6,555 nucleotides of DNA, taken from NCBI GenBank assembly GCA_902797565.1, contig CADBTO010000053.1, forward strand, positions 1-6,555. The letters run 5' to 3'. The stretch comes from an uncultured Lachnospiraceae bacterium (GTDB taxonomy: Bacteria > Bacillota > Clostridia > Lachnospirales > Lachnospiraceae). Shown piece after piece: positions 1 to 6,513 of this stretch. Each line of letters begins with the position of its first letter. The stretch's first letter is position 1. Under the pieces are notes generated by a model. It made no database searches, had not been told where the DNA came from, and was given only the letters and a program-made list of their open reading frames with translations. The position numbers and the translations under genes are program-made.

Positions 1-2394
1 AATTTCTCTTTCGGGGATTATTTCAAAACAGAAGCGATCCACTGGTCCTGGGAATACCTGACAAAGACGCTGGGGCTTTCGGAAGACCGGCTCTATCCCT
101 CGATCTATGGCGAGGATGAGGAGGCGTTCGCGATCTGGAACCAGGAAATCGGCATTCCGGCAGAAAAGATCAAGCGCTTCTACCGGGATCCGGAAACGGG
201 GGCGTGTGACAACTTCTGGGAGCATGGGGCAGGTCCCTGCGGCCCGTGCTCGGAAATCTACTATGACCGGGGTGAGAAATACGGCTGCGGAAAGCCCACC
301 TGCGGCGTGGGCTGTGACTGTGACCGCTTTATGGAAGTATGGAACAATGTCTTCACCCAGTTCGAGGGGGATGGCAAAGGAAATTATACAGAGCTTTCAC
401 AAAAGAACATCGACACCGGCATGGGACTGGAGCGTCTTGCGGTAGTCATGCAGGATGTGGATTCCGTGTTTGACATTGATACAATGAAAGCAATCCGGGA
501 TGCGGTCTGTACGCTCTGCGGAAAGACCTACCAGGAAAAAGAAAAAGACGATATATCCATCCGGCTGATTACGGACCACATCCGTTCCGCAACATTCCTT
601 GTCAGCGATGGCGTACTGCCGTCCAATGAGGGCAGGGGTTATGTGCTGCGGCGTCTGATCCGCCGGGCGGCACGGCATGGCAGGATGCTCGGAATCGAAG
701 GGCTGTTCCTGGCAAAGCTTTCTGAAACCGTGATTCGGGAAAGCAAGGACGGCTATCCGGAACTCGAAGAAAAACAGGAATTTATTTTCAAGGTGCTCAG
801 TGAAGAAGAGGAGCGTTTTAACAAAACGATCGACCAGGGGCTTTCGATCCTGTCCGGCATGGAACAGGAAATGGAAGCGGCAGGCAGCAAGGTGCTCTCC
901 GGTGAGAACGCGTTCAAGCTCTATGATACCTATGGCTTCCCGCTGGACCTTGTGGCAGAGATCCTCTCGGAAAAAGGCTTTACGATTGATGAAGAAGGCT
1001 TCGCAGGCTTTATGGAGCAGCAGAAGCAGACTGCGCGGGCAGCACGCAAGGAAACGAATTATATGGGCGCGGATGCCACCGTTTATGATCAGATTGATCC
1101 GGGCATCAGCACCGCGTTTACCGGTTATGAGAAGACAGAGGATCGTTCTGAAATCCTGGTACTGACGAGCACCTCGGAAATTGTAACAGAATTAAAGAAT
1201 GACGAAGCCGGAACCATCATCACAAAGGTATCACCGTTCTATGGCACGATGGGCGGCCAAGCAGGGGATACCGGCGTGATCGAAGGGGCAAACGGGCGCT
1301 TTGTCGTGGAAGATACGATCCACCTTGCCGGAGGCAAGCTGGGCCATGTCGGGCATATGGAAAACGGTGTCCTGCATACCGGCGACGAGGTATCCTTGTG
1401 TGTTGATACAGAGAGGCGGAGGCTGATCTGCCGGAACCATTCGGCAACCCACCTGCTGCAGAAGGCGCTCCGGGAAGTGCTTGGCGACCATGTACAGCAG
1501 AAAGGATCGGATGTAAACGGAGATCGGCTGCGCTTTGACTTCACGCATTTTTCTGCCATGGCACCCGACGAAATCCGGAAAGTCGAAGAAATTGTCAATC
1601 GCCGGATTGCTGCCAGTGCTCCGGTAGAAACAAAGGTAATGTCCCTGGATGAAGCGAAAAAAAGCGGGGCGATGGCGCTCTTCGGCGAAAAATACGGAGA
1701 AGAAGTCCGGGTCGTTTCTATGGGCGAAGAAGGCGCATTTTCTACAGAGCTTTGCGGCGGAACCCATGTCCGCAATACCGGGGATATCCAGCGGATCAAG
1801 ATTCTGTCCGAATCCGGCGTGGCAAGCGGTGTCCGCAGGATTGAAGCGCTTACAAGCACAGGGCTGTTTGATTATCTGGAACGCGCGGAAAATACGCTGA
1901 AGGAAGCAGCAGCACTTCTTAAAGCAGCACCGGATCAGCTGGAAGAGCGGCTCCAGGCGCTCCAGGCAGAAAACAAAGCACTGAAATCCGAAGTGGAGTC
2001 CCTGAAGAGAGCAGCTGCAAAAGATGCGCTTGGAAATGTGGACGACGAGGTTGTGGATGTACAGGGCGTGAAATTCCTGTCCAAAGGGCTTTCCGGCGTG
2101 GACGGCGGATCGCTTCGCGAACTTGGGGACACGCTCAAAGAAAAGCTGGGCGAAGGCGTCATCGTGCTTGCTTCAGAAAACGCCGGCAAGGTGAACCTGA
2201 TTGCAATGGCGACAGACGAAGCCGTGGCGAAAGGGGCCCATGCCGGGAACCTGATCCGGGCAATCGCGAAGGAAGTCGGCGGCGGCGGCGGCGGCCGGCC
2301 GGCAATGGCACAGGCAGGCGGAAAAAATCCTGCCGGCATCCCGAAAGCACTGGAACTGGCAGCAGAAACGCTGGCAGCGCAGCTGGGAGCGTAA
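1..2394 (+). CDS. alaS: Alanine--tRNA ligase (AlaRS), 5'-truncated by the window edge
   Basis: This cytosolic class II synthetase charges tRNA-Ala with alanine and hydrolyses mischarged Ser/Gly-tRNA-Ala. The frame is open from base 1 (first residues NFSFGDYFK, matching E. coli AlaRS from about residue 96) to TAA at 2392-2394. That leaves 797 codons of an expected total near 880, and the start and motif 1 lie upstream. Numbering from the window edge, the sequence shows the motif 2 region with DNFW (70-73) and GPCGPCSE (78-85), a Cys-rich insertion (about 95-108), motif 3 DTGMGLERL (138-146), editing-site zinc ligands HSATH (480-484) and CGGTH (585-589), a coiled coil (about 625-675) and the C-Ala domain. 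The C-Ala domain carries a six-glycine run followed by RPAMAQAGGK (760 onward). All diagnostic residues are intact, so the gene looks functional. A hairpin follows the stop by 11 bases. Identification is very secure. Confidence 0.98.
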   Translation, partial: NFSFGDYFKTEAIHWSWEYLTKTLGLSEDRLYPSIYGEDEEAFAIWNQEIGIPAEKIKRFYRDPETGACDNFWEHGAGPCGPCSEIYYDRGEKYGCGKPTCGVGCDCDRFMEVWNNVFTQFEGDGKGNYTELSQKNIDTGMGLERLAVVMQDVDSVFDIDTMKAIRDAVCTLCGKTYQEKEKDDISIRLITDHIRSATFLVSDGVLPSNEGRGYVLRRLIRRAARHGRMLGIEGLFLAKLSETVIRESKDGYPELEEKQEFIFKVLSEEEERFNKTIDQGLSILSGMEQEMEAAGSKVLSGENAFKLYDTYGFPLDLVAEILSEKGFTIDEEGFAGFMEQQKQTARAARKETNYMGADATVYDQIDPGISTAFTGYEKTEDRSEILVLTSTSEIVTELKNDEAGTIITKVSPFYGTMGGQAGDTGVIEGANGRFVVEDTIHLAGGKLGHVGHMENGVLHTGDEVSLCVDTERRRLICRNHSATHLLQKALREVLGDHVQQKGSDVNGDRLRFDFTHFSAMAPDEIRKVEEIVNRRIAASAPVETKVMSLDEAKKSGAMALFGEKYGEEVRVVSMGEEGAFSTELCGGTHVRNTGDIQRIKILSESGVASGVRRIEALTSTGLFDYLERAENTLKEAAALLKAAPDQLEERLQALQAENKALKSEVESLKRAAAKDALGNVDDEVVDVQGVKFLSKGLSGVDGGSLRELGDTLKEKLGEGVIVLASENAGKVNLIAMATDEAVAKGAHAGNLIRAIAKEVGGGGGGRPAMAQAGGKNPAGIPKALELAAETLAAQLGA

Positions 2395-2405
2395 AGATGA
2401 AGATG

Positions 2406-2442
2406 GACGGCGTGGTGAAACTTTTTGGGGCACCGCGCCGTC
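2406..2442 (+). terminator. Hairpin downstream of alaS, probable leaky intrinsic terminator
   Basis: Two 12-base arms, GACGGCGTGGTG (2406-2417) and CACCGCGCCGTC (2431-2442), pair fully as RNA with one G-U pair around a 13-base loop. The arms start 11 bases after the alaS stop. The trailing sequence TAATTGTTATAG is only moderately T-rich, so termination may be partial. That would allow alaS transcripts to feed the next gene, for which no convincing promoter is visible. Confidence 0.7.
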
Positions 2443-2470
2443 TAATTGTTATAGCTGTGTTTACAGGCCG

Positions 2471-2483
2471 GAGCCGGCGGCTC
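2471..2483. repeat. Short GC-rich inverted repeat GAGCC-GGC-GGCTC
   Basis: A 5-base stem with a 3-base spacer lies in the alaS/MATE intergenic gap. It has no T-tract on the + strand, and on the - strand the run of Ts lies before the stem, so it is not an intrinsic terminator in either direction. A close relative with four extra bases lies after rpsU (6514-6530). Its function is unknown. Confidence 0.4.
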
Positions 2484-2516
2484 TGAAAAAAACACAGGAA
2501 CACGAAAACAGGACAG

Positions 2517-2529
2517 GGCACACTGTGCC
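2517..2529. promoter_or_regulatory. 13-bp palindrome GGCACA-C-TGTGCC before the fusion gene
   Basis: A perfect 6+1+6 palindrome ends one base before the ribosome binding site of the MATE-protease gene. It could be a small operator, or an mRNA hairpin (4 bp stem, 5-base loop) beside the ribosome binding site. It could equally be chance: no regulator gene or second copy is visible in the window. Confidence 0.3.
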
Positions 2530-2530
2530 G

Positions 2531-2541
2531 AAGGATAGGAG
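2531..2541 (+). promoter_or_regulatory. Ribosome binding site selecting the TTG start of the MATE-protease gene
   Basis: The purine-rich stretch AAGGATAGGAG is followed by 11 bases and then TTG (2553). The next in-frame ATG (2568) is preceded by GAACGAAAACAAA, which lacks a Shine-Dalgarno sequence. The residues encoded from the TTG (MNENKMGTMPV) match the usual N-terminus of clostridial MATE proteins, so TTG is preferred. Confidence 0.7.
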
Positions 2542-2552
2542 TTGATCAGGTT

Positions 2553-3911
2553 TTGAACGAAAACAAAATGGGCACCATGCCGGTCGGAAAGCTTTTGCTG
2601 AATATGTCTATGCCGATGATGCTTTCCATGTTCGTGCAGGGGCTTTATAATATCGTAGATTCGATTTTTGTGGCGAAGCTTTCCCAGGAATCTCTGACAG
2701 CGGTGTCTCTTGCCTTTCCGTATCAAAATATAATGATCGCATTTGGCGTCGGAACCGGTGTCGGGGTGAATGCGCTGGTCTCCCGGCATTTGGGAGAGGG
2801 AAAGAAGGATCAGGCGGACCAGGTGGCATCGACCGGCATCAAACTGGCGATGATTACGGCACTGGCGTTCTGCATTCTCTCGCTTGCCACGGTACGCGTA
2901 TATTTCGCGGCGATGTCCGGCGCGGATGACAGCCTGTCCCCGGAGACAATTTCCGGCGGCATCACCTATATCCAGATCTGCTGCGGCATCAGCGTCGGGG
3001 TCTTTGCCCAGACGATGCTGGAAAAACTGATCCAGTCCACAGGAAGGACATTCTATGCCATGGTGTCACAGATGGCTGGTGCAATCACCAACTGCATCCT
3101 GGATCCCATTCTGATTTTCGGGCTTTTGGGCGCACCGAAGCTGGGGATCGCCGGAGCCGCAGTGGCAACGGTGGGCGGGCAGTTCGTAGGTTCCGGGCTG
3201 GCACTCTACTTCAACATGACGAAAAATCCGGAAATCCATCTGGATTTGAAAAAATACCGGCTGAACCGGGATGTCGTAAGCAGCATTTACGGGATCGCGC
3301 TGCCATCCATCTTTATGGCGGCAGTGGGGTCTGTCATGAACGTTGGGCTGAACAAGATTCTGGTCTGCTTCTCAGAGACTGCCGTGACGGTATTTGGCGC
3401 ATACTTCAAGCTCCAGAGCTTCACGTTTATGCCCATTTTCGGACTGAACAACGGGATGCTGCCGATTGTCGCCTATAATTACGGCGCAGCCAAACCGGAC
3501 CGGATCAAGCAGACCGTCTCCCTTGCAACACGGGCCGCGATGATCATTATGTTCTGCGGGACGGTGCTGTTCTGGATTCTCCCGAAACAGCTTCTGCTGC
3601 TGTTTTCAGCATCAGAGGAGATGCTTGCGATGGGGATTCCCGCGCTGCGGATTATCTCTTTGCATTTTGCGATTGCAGGCTTCTGCATCGTGGCTTCCTC
3701 AACCTTCCAGGCACTGGGGGAGGGCATGCTCAGCCTGATTGTTTCCGTGTGCCGGCAGCTGGTAGCCCTTTTGCCGATCGCTTTCCTCATCTCCCTGATC
3801 TTCAAGGATGTAAACATGGTATGGCTGAGTTTCCCGCTGGCAGAGATCGTTTCCGCAACGCTTTGCATCACGTTCAAGCGGCGGCTGGTTCGTGAAAAAG
3901 TGGAACCGCTG
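2553..3911 (+). other. MATE transporter part of the fusion protein (residues 1-453)
   Basis: The sequence is hydrophobic throughout, with about twelve helices judged by eye in two similar halves. Family-typical stretches include LYNIVDSIFV (31-40) in helix 1, GVGVNALVSRHLGEG (69-83) and NCILDPILIFG (180-190). It ends in the basic stretch FKRRLVREKVEPLY, the normal end of a MATE protein. MATE proteins export cationic drugs or metabolites in exchange for Na+ or H+, and substrates cannot be read from sequence. The pattern is closest to the bacterial DinF/MepA-like branch rather than NorM, by recognition only. Confidence 0.93.
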
Positions 3912-6221
3912 TACCAGAAATCGAATACAGCAGGGCAGAATCATCCGAACGCATCCACGTCCGGGCGCTCCGATAGCAAATCAAAGGCAGGCGGCGGGAA
4001 GCGCCTGGGCAGCTTCCTTCTGGTTCTGGCTGTTCTCGGCGGTACTGGCTTTTCGGGTAATTTCCGGACGTCCGGCCTCCTGACCGGCATCCATGCTGAA
4101 GCGGCCCGGAATGCGGCACGCACTGCCCAAAAACAAATGACGGATGCCGGTACTGCGTCAACTTTTTATCCAGTGTCTTATGACGATAAGACAGCCATGG
4201 AACAGTACCTTGCATGGCTGCCGCCTACGCGCGTACAGTACAGGAACACCTGCTGGGCGACGGCCGTTACGGCACTGGCGGAGATCAGTATGAAAATGCA
4301 GGCGTCTCCGTTCGTTCCCGGGCAGAAAAACCTTCAGGATTCGGTCCAAACGCCGGATTACTATGACCTGGGCGTTGCATACTATCCTTATGAGACTGTG
4401 ACAGACCCTATGGGCGGTACGGCCGGGGATGTGACAGATTACGACGGAGACAGCATATTTGACCTGGCAGGTGATCCGGAACATGCACTTAGTACACTCG
4501 CAAAATGGAACGGGATTACTGCAGAACAGGATCTGCCCCAGGGCTTCCAGTTTCCCGGAAACGGGGAGCAGACGGACCAGGACTCCTTTATCCGGGATAC
4601 CCTGGCGTACGGGCTCGATGCCGCGCATCTGGAAGACTATTATTTCGTCGACTTAACCCATGCAATGGGACAGGCAAAGCAGCTGATCCGGGAATATGGC
4701 GGGCTTGCCATTTCATTCCGCTCTGATGCAGCCTATTACTGCAATGAAACCCATGCATTTTTTGATCCGGTGCATACAGAAAAAGAAGCAAACCACACGC
4801 TGGTTGCTGTTGGCTGGGACGACCATTTCCCCAAAGAGTATTTCCGGTCGGGAGGTGGACTGCCCCGGGAAGATGGCGCGTTTCTGGTACGCAACAGCCG
4901 CGCGCTGGGCGCCGGGTTCGCTTATGACGGGTATTTCTGGATTTCCTATGAGACGCTGTCCCTGGAACAGTTTGCTTATGCCCTGAAGATGGGGCCGGCA
5001 GACAATTATGATGTCAACTTCCAGTATGACGGTGCCCTGGCAGCAGACTGGGATATGGATGAGATTGATGCGAAGACCGCGGCCAATCTGTTTACCGTTC
5101 CGTCCGGGAAGAACCTTTGCCTGAAGGCAGTGGGAGTCTATCCCAATACGGCAGGCACGAGATACCGCGTGGATATCTACACCGGATTGGAAAAAAATGC
5201 AGACCCCTGCAGCGGCAAGCTGGCATTTTCTTCAACTGGCTCCCTGCGCTACGCGGGTTTCCAGACCCTGCCGCTGACTGTCCCGGTCGAATTGCCGGAA
5301 AAAACAAGATTCTCAATCGTCGTATATTTCGATGATGCGGAAAACTGCGCAGAACTTGGCACCAGCTTTTATAACGGCAAAGTGGACTCCCTTGTTTCCG
5401 TAAAGAGCGGACAGAGCTTTTATCAGGATGGAGACAGCTGGGTGGATCTTTCTTCCTGCCGCTATGCAGCCGGAACAGACGGCCATGGCTGGGGAAACTT
5501 CCGGATCAAGGCCTATGCAGACGAGATGGATCAAGGCAGCAGCACAGCCAGCAGCCTGCTGGCGGAAGGGAGCGTGTCCCAAACAGATGGGGCAGCTTCT
5601 GCGCAGGCTTCCCTTGCAGGAGACGGGACAAAGGAAGCAGATGCAGATCCGGAAACGGTTAATCTGGCAGTCAGTTCCAAAAACATCCGCACAGACTCTG
5701 TAACATTGTACTGGGACAGCTATGATGTGGCGGACGGGTATATGGTATATGTGGATCGTTTGGGCAGCTGGGAAGAGAAGAAAAACCTGCTGCAAGGGGA
5801 CGGTTCCTCTACAAAAATATTGATTGATGGTTTGATTTCCGGAACGAATTACCAGTTCAAAGTAGTTCCATATGAACTGAAACTGGGAGAACGTGTGCTG
5901 ATCGATCATGTATATGGGATTGTAACGGTTTCGACACGGCCTGCCGTACCGAAAAACCTGAAAGCACAGGTAAAAGGAAAATCCATCCTGCTCTCATGGG
6001 ACAGCACTGGCAGCGGACAGAAAGTTGAGATTTATCGGAAAGACGGAAGCAAGTCATACAAAAAAATCAAGACCGTTTCGTCGAAGAAAGGTGTATATTC
6101 GGATAAAGCTGTAAAATCACATCAGGTTTATTCCTATAAAATCCGTTCAAGCAAACAGATCAATGGAAAAAACCTAAAAAGTGGTTTTAAGTATATAAAA
6201 AAATTAAAGTTGGGGGCTTGA
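2553..6221 (+). CDS. MATE-family efflux transporter fused to a papain-like (C1A) protease with lectin-like and Fn3 domains
   Basis: This is one uninterrupted frame of 1222 codons from TTG (2553) to TGA (6219-6221). The domain order is MATE antiporter (residues 1-453), polar linker (454-482), hydrophobic export segment (485-501) with possible signal peptidase site A515-E-A517, C1A peptidase (about 540-815), lectin-like domain (817-989), Ser/Ala/Gly-rich linker (about 993-1036) and two Fn3 domains (1037-1129 and 1130-1222). Each part alone would be a normal complete protein: MATE proteins are about 450 aa, and secreted C1A-lectin-Fn3 proteins are common in gut Clostridia. No in-frame ATG or TTG and no ribosome binding site lie between the parts, so they appear to be translated together. 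The inferred role is a membrane exporter carrying a surface-exposed protease that could be tethered or released by signal peptidase. I know of no characterised protein of this architecture. Alternatives are a recent deletion-made fusion or an assembly error. The domain calls are more certain than the biological reality of the fusion. Confidence 0.88.
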   Translation: MNENKMGTMPVGKLLLNMSMPMMLSMFVQGLYNIVDSIFVAKLSQESLTAVSLAFPYQNIMIAFGVGTGVGVNALVSRHLGEGKKDQADQVASTGIKLAMITALAFCILSLATVRVYFAAMSGADDSLSPETISGGITYIQICCGISVGVFAQTMLEKLIQSTGRTFYAMVSQMAGAITNCILDPILIFGLLGAPKLGIAGAAVATVGGQFVGSGLALYFNMTKNPEIHLDLKKYRLNRDVVSSIYGIALPSIFMAAVGSVMNVGLNKILVCFSETAVTVFGAYFKLQSFTFMPIFGLNNGMLPIVAYNYGAAKPDRIKQTVSLATRAAMIIMFCGTVLFWILPKQLLLLFSASEEMLAMGIPALRIISLHFAIAGFCIVASSTFQALGEGMLSLIVSVCRQLVALLPIAFLISLIFKDVNMVWLSFPLAEIVSATLCITFKRRLVREKVEPLYQKSNTAGQNHPNASTSGRSDSKSKAGGGKRLGSFLLVLAVLGGTGFSGNFRTSGLLTGIHAEAARNAARTAQKQMTDAGTASTFYPVSYDDKTAMEQYLAWLPPTRVQYRNTCWATAVTALAEISMKMQASPFVPGQKNLQDSVQTPDYYDLGVAYYPYETVTDPMGGTAGDVTDYDGDSIFDLAGDPEHALSTLAKWNGITAEQDLPQGFQFPGNGEQTDQDSFIRDTLAYGLDAAHLEDYYFVDLTHAMGQAKQLIREYGGLAISFRSDAAYYCNETHAFFDPVHTEKEANHTLVAVGWDDHFPKEYFRSGGGLPREDGAFLVRNSRALGAGFAYDGYFWISYETLSLEQFAYALKMGPADNYDVNFQYDGALAADWDMDEIDAKTAANLFTVPSGKNLCLKAVGVYPNTAGTRYRVDIYTGLEKNADPCSGKLAFSSTGSLRYAGFQTLPLTVPVELPEKTRFSIVVYFDDAENCAELGTSFYNGKVDSLVSVKSGQSFYQDGDSWVDLSSCRYAAGTDGHGWGNFRIKAYADEMDQGSSTASSLLAEGSVSQTDGAASAQASLAGDGTKEADADPETVNLAVSSKNIRTDSVTLYWDSYDVADGYMVYVDRLGSWEEKKNLLQGDGSSTKILIDGLISGTNYQFKVVPYELKLGERVLIDHVYGIVTVSTRPAVPKNLKAQVKGKSILLSWDSTGSGQKVEIYRKDGSKSYKKIKTVSSKKGVYSDKAVKSHQVYSYKIRSSKQINGKNLKSGFKYIKKLKLGA
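3912..4106 (+). other. Fusion junction: polar linker and signal-peptide-like thirteenth hydrophobic segment (residues 454-518)
   Basis: A Ser/Asn/Gly/Lys-rich linker (454-482) runs into Lys483-Arg484, then the hydrophobic core LGSFLLVLAVLGGTGF (485-500). Further on lies HAEAA (514-518), a possible signal peptidase I site after A517. This resembles the start of a secreted protein lacking its own initiator Met. With the MATE C-terminus in the cytoplasm, the basic-then-hydrophobic order would place what follows outside. The c-region is longer than usual, so the segment may instead stay as an uncleaved membrane anchor. Confidence 0.7.
4170..4997 (+). other. C1A papain-like cysteine peptidase domain (about residues 540-815)
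   Basis: The catalytic set is readable. The nucleophile is Cys567 in NTCWATA (compare the family CGSCWAFA). The general base is His748 in NHTLVAVGWDD (compare HAVLIVGYDD). The orienting residue is Asn781 in FLVRNSRALG (compare WLVKNSWGT), followed by GYFWISYE. Gln562 is the likely oxyanion-hole residue but sits five rather than six residues before the Cys. The usual Trp after Asn-Ser is Arg783. The catalytic triad is complete, so activity is plausible, although the pocket is divergent. Confidence 0.88.
5001..5519 (+). other. Lectin-like domain following the C1A peptidase (residues 817-989)
   Basis: The stretch begins with the pattern FQYDG. It continues with ANLFTV, LKAVGVYP, YRVDIYTGL, the PCSGKLA / YAGFQTLPL strands and FSIVVYFDD, and ends in GNFRIKAYAD. 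This is the layout of the Lectin_like beta-sandwich that commonly trails secreted C1A peptidases in Clostridia. Ligand binding is presumed from the family name and not shown by sequence. Confidence 0.75.
5661..6218 (+). other. Two fibronectin type III domains (residues 1037-1222)
   Basis: The first domain shows the Fn3 pattern SVTLYWDS, GYMVYVD and LISGTNYQFKVVPY. The second shows PKNLKAQ, ILLSWDST, VEIYRKD and VYSYKIRS. Such modules act as spacers or adhesive units in extracellular enzymes. The protein ends 10-20 residues after the second domain in a Lys-rich tail with no LPXTG motif or C-terminal anchor. The second domain is clearly AT-richer than the rest of the gene. Confidence 0.8.
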
Positions 6222-6245
6222 CTTATGCTGTAGGTATGTTATAAT
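6218..6245 (+). promoter_or_regulatory. Near-consensus housekeeping sigma promoter of rpsU
   Basis: The -35 box TTGACT (6218-6223) and -10 box TATAAT (6240-6245) are separated by 16 bases. The -35 box overlaps the TGA stop of the upstream fusion gene. The predicted transcription start is near 6251, giving a leader of about 33 bases before the GTG of rpsU. Confidence 0.9.
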
Positions 6246-6266
6246 CGGGCATATCCACTTTAAGTT

Positions 6267-6275
6267 GGAGGGAGG
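6267..6275 (+). promoter_or_regulatory. Strong ribosome binding site of rpsU
   Basis: GGAGGGAGG lies 8 bases before GTG at 6284. The doubled GGAGG core is optimal for the 16S anti-Shine-Dalgarno sequence. It fixes the GTG as the start, since no ATG lies nearby in frame. Confidence 0.9.
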
Positions 6276-6283
6276 TTAGCAGA

Positions 6284-6460
6284 GTGTCGAGCGTTACTGT
6301 GAAAGAGAACGAGTCTTTGGACAGTGCATTGCGTCGTTTCAAGCGCAATTGTGCCAAGGCGGGGATCCAGCAGGAAATTCGTAAGAGAGAACATTACGAA
6401 AAGCCGAGCGTGAAGCGCAAAAAGAAGTCTGAAGCAGCTCGGAAACGTAAGTATAACTAA
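6284..6460 (+). CDS. rpsU: Small ribosomal subunit protein bS21
   Basis: This encodes a 58-residue basic protein with a GTG start and a TAA stop. The sequence opens [20 protein letters not shown], continues [20 protein letters not shown], and ends in [15 protein letters not shown], which is the full-length bS21 family pattern found in Bacillota. bS21 binds the 30S platform near the 3' end of 16S rRNA and contributes to initiation. The gene has its own strong promoter (6218-6245) and ribosome binding site, and an intrinsic terminator closes it 21 bases after the stop. It can also be reached by readthrough from the MATE-protease gene, which lacks a terminator. The strong expression signals fit a ribosomal protein. 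Nothing in the coding sequence is damaged. Confidence 0.98.
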   Translation: MSSVTVKENESLDSALRRFKRNCAKAGIQQEIRKREHYEKPSVKRKKKSEAARKRKYN

Positions 6461-6481
6461 AGTTGGAACAGATTTTGAAGG

Positions 6482-6506
6482 GAGGGGCAGGAATGCCCCT
6501 CTTTTT
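6482..6506 (+). terminator. Intrinsic terminator of rpsU
   Basis: GAGGGGCA (6482-6489) pairs perfectly with TGCCCCTC (6494-6501) around a GGAA loop of the GNRA type. Five Ts follow at 6502-6506. This is a standard Rho-independent terminator. Confidence 0.95.
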
Positions 6507-6513
6507 CATCGCA

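Noticed and set aside
1239..1859. Long antisense open frame (206 codons) opposite alaS, with another at 1231-1767
   Set aside because: It lies wholly inside well-conserved alaS coding sequence, has low-complexity Ser/Arg/Pro-rich content and has no ribosome binding site. It is a shadow frame of a GC-rich gene.
2278..2295. Six tandem GGC triplets in alaS, suggestive of a simple repeat
   Set aside because: They encode the conserved glycine run of the AlaRS C-terminal domain, so the coding function explains them.
2425..2455. Possible promoter for the fusion gene (TTGGGG and TATAGC)
   Set aside because: The -35 match is three of six and the spacing is 19 bases, and it overlaps the alaS terminator hairpin. 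It is too weak to call.
3892..4083. Open frame starting GTG-AAA-AAG at the fusion junction, which could look like the start of a separate secreted protein
   Set aside because: It is in a different frame from the protease, ends at 4083, has no ribosome binding site and encodes an Arg/Trp-rich peptide. It would need a frameshift to reach the protease.
5313..5909. Antisense open frame of 198 codons opposite the lectin/Fn3 region
   Set aside because: The sense frame shows clear lectin-like and Fn3 patterns. The antisense product has no recognisable domain or start signals.
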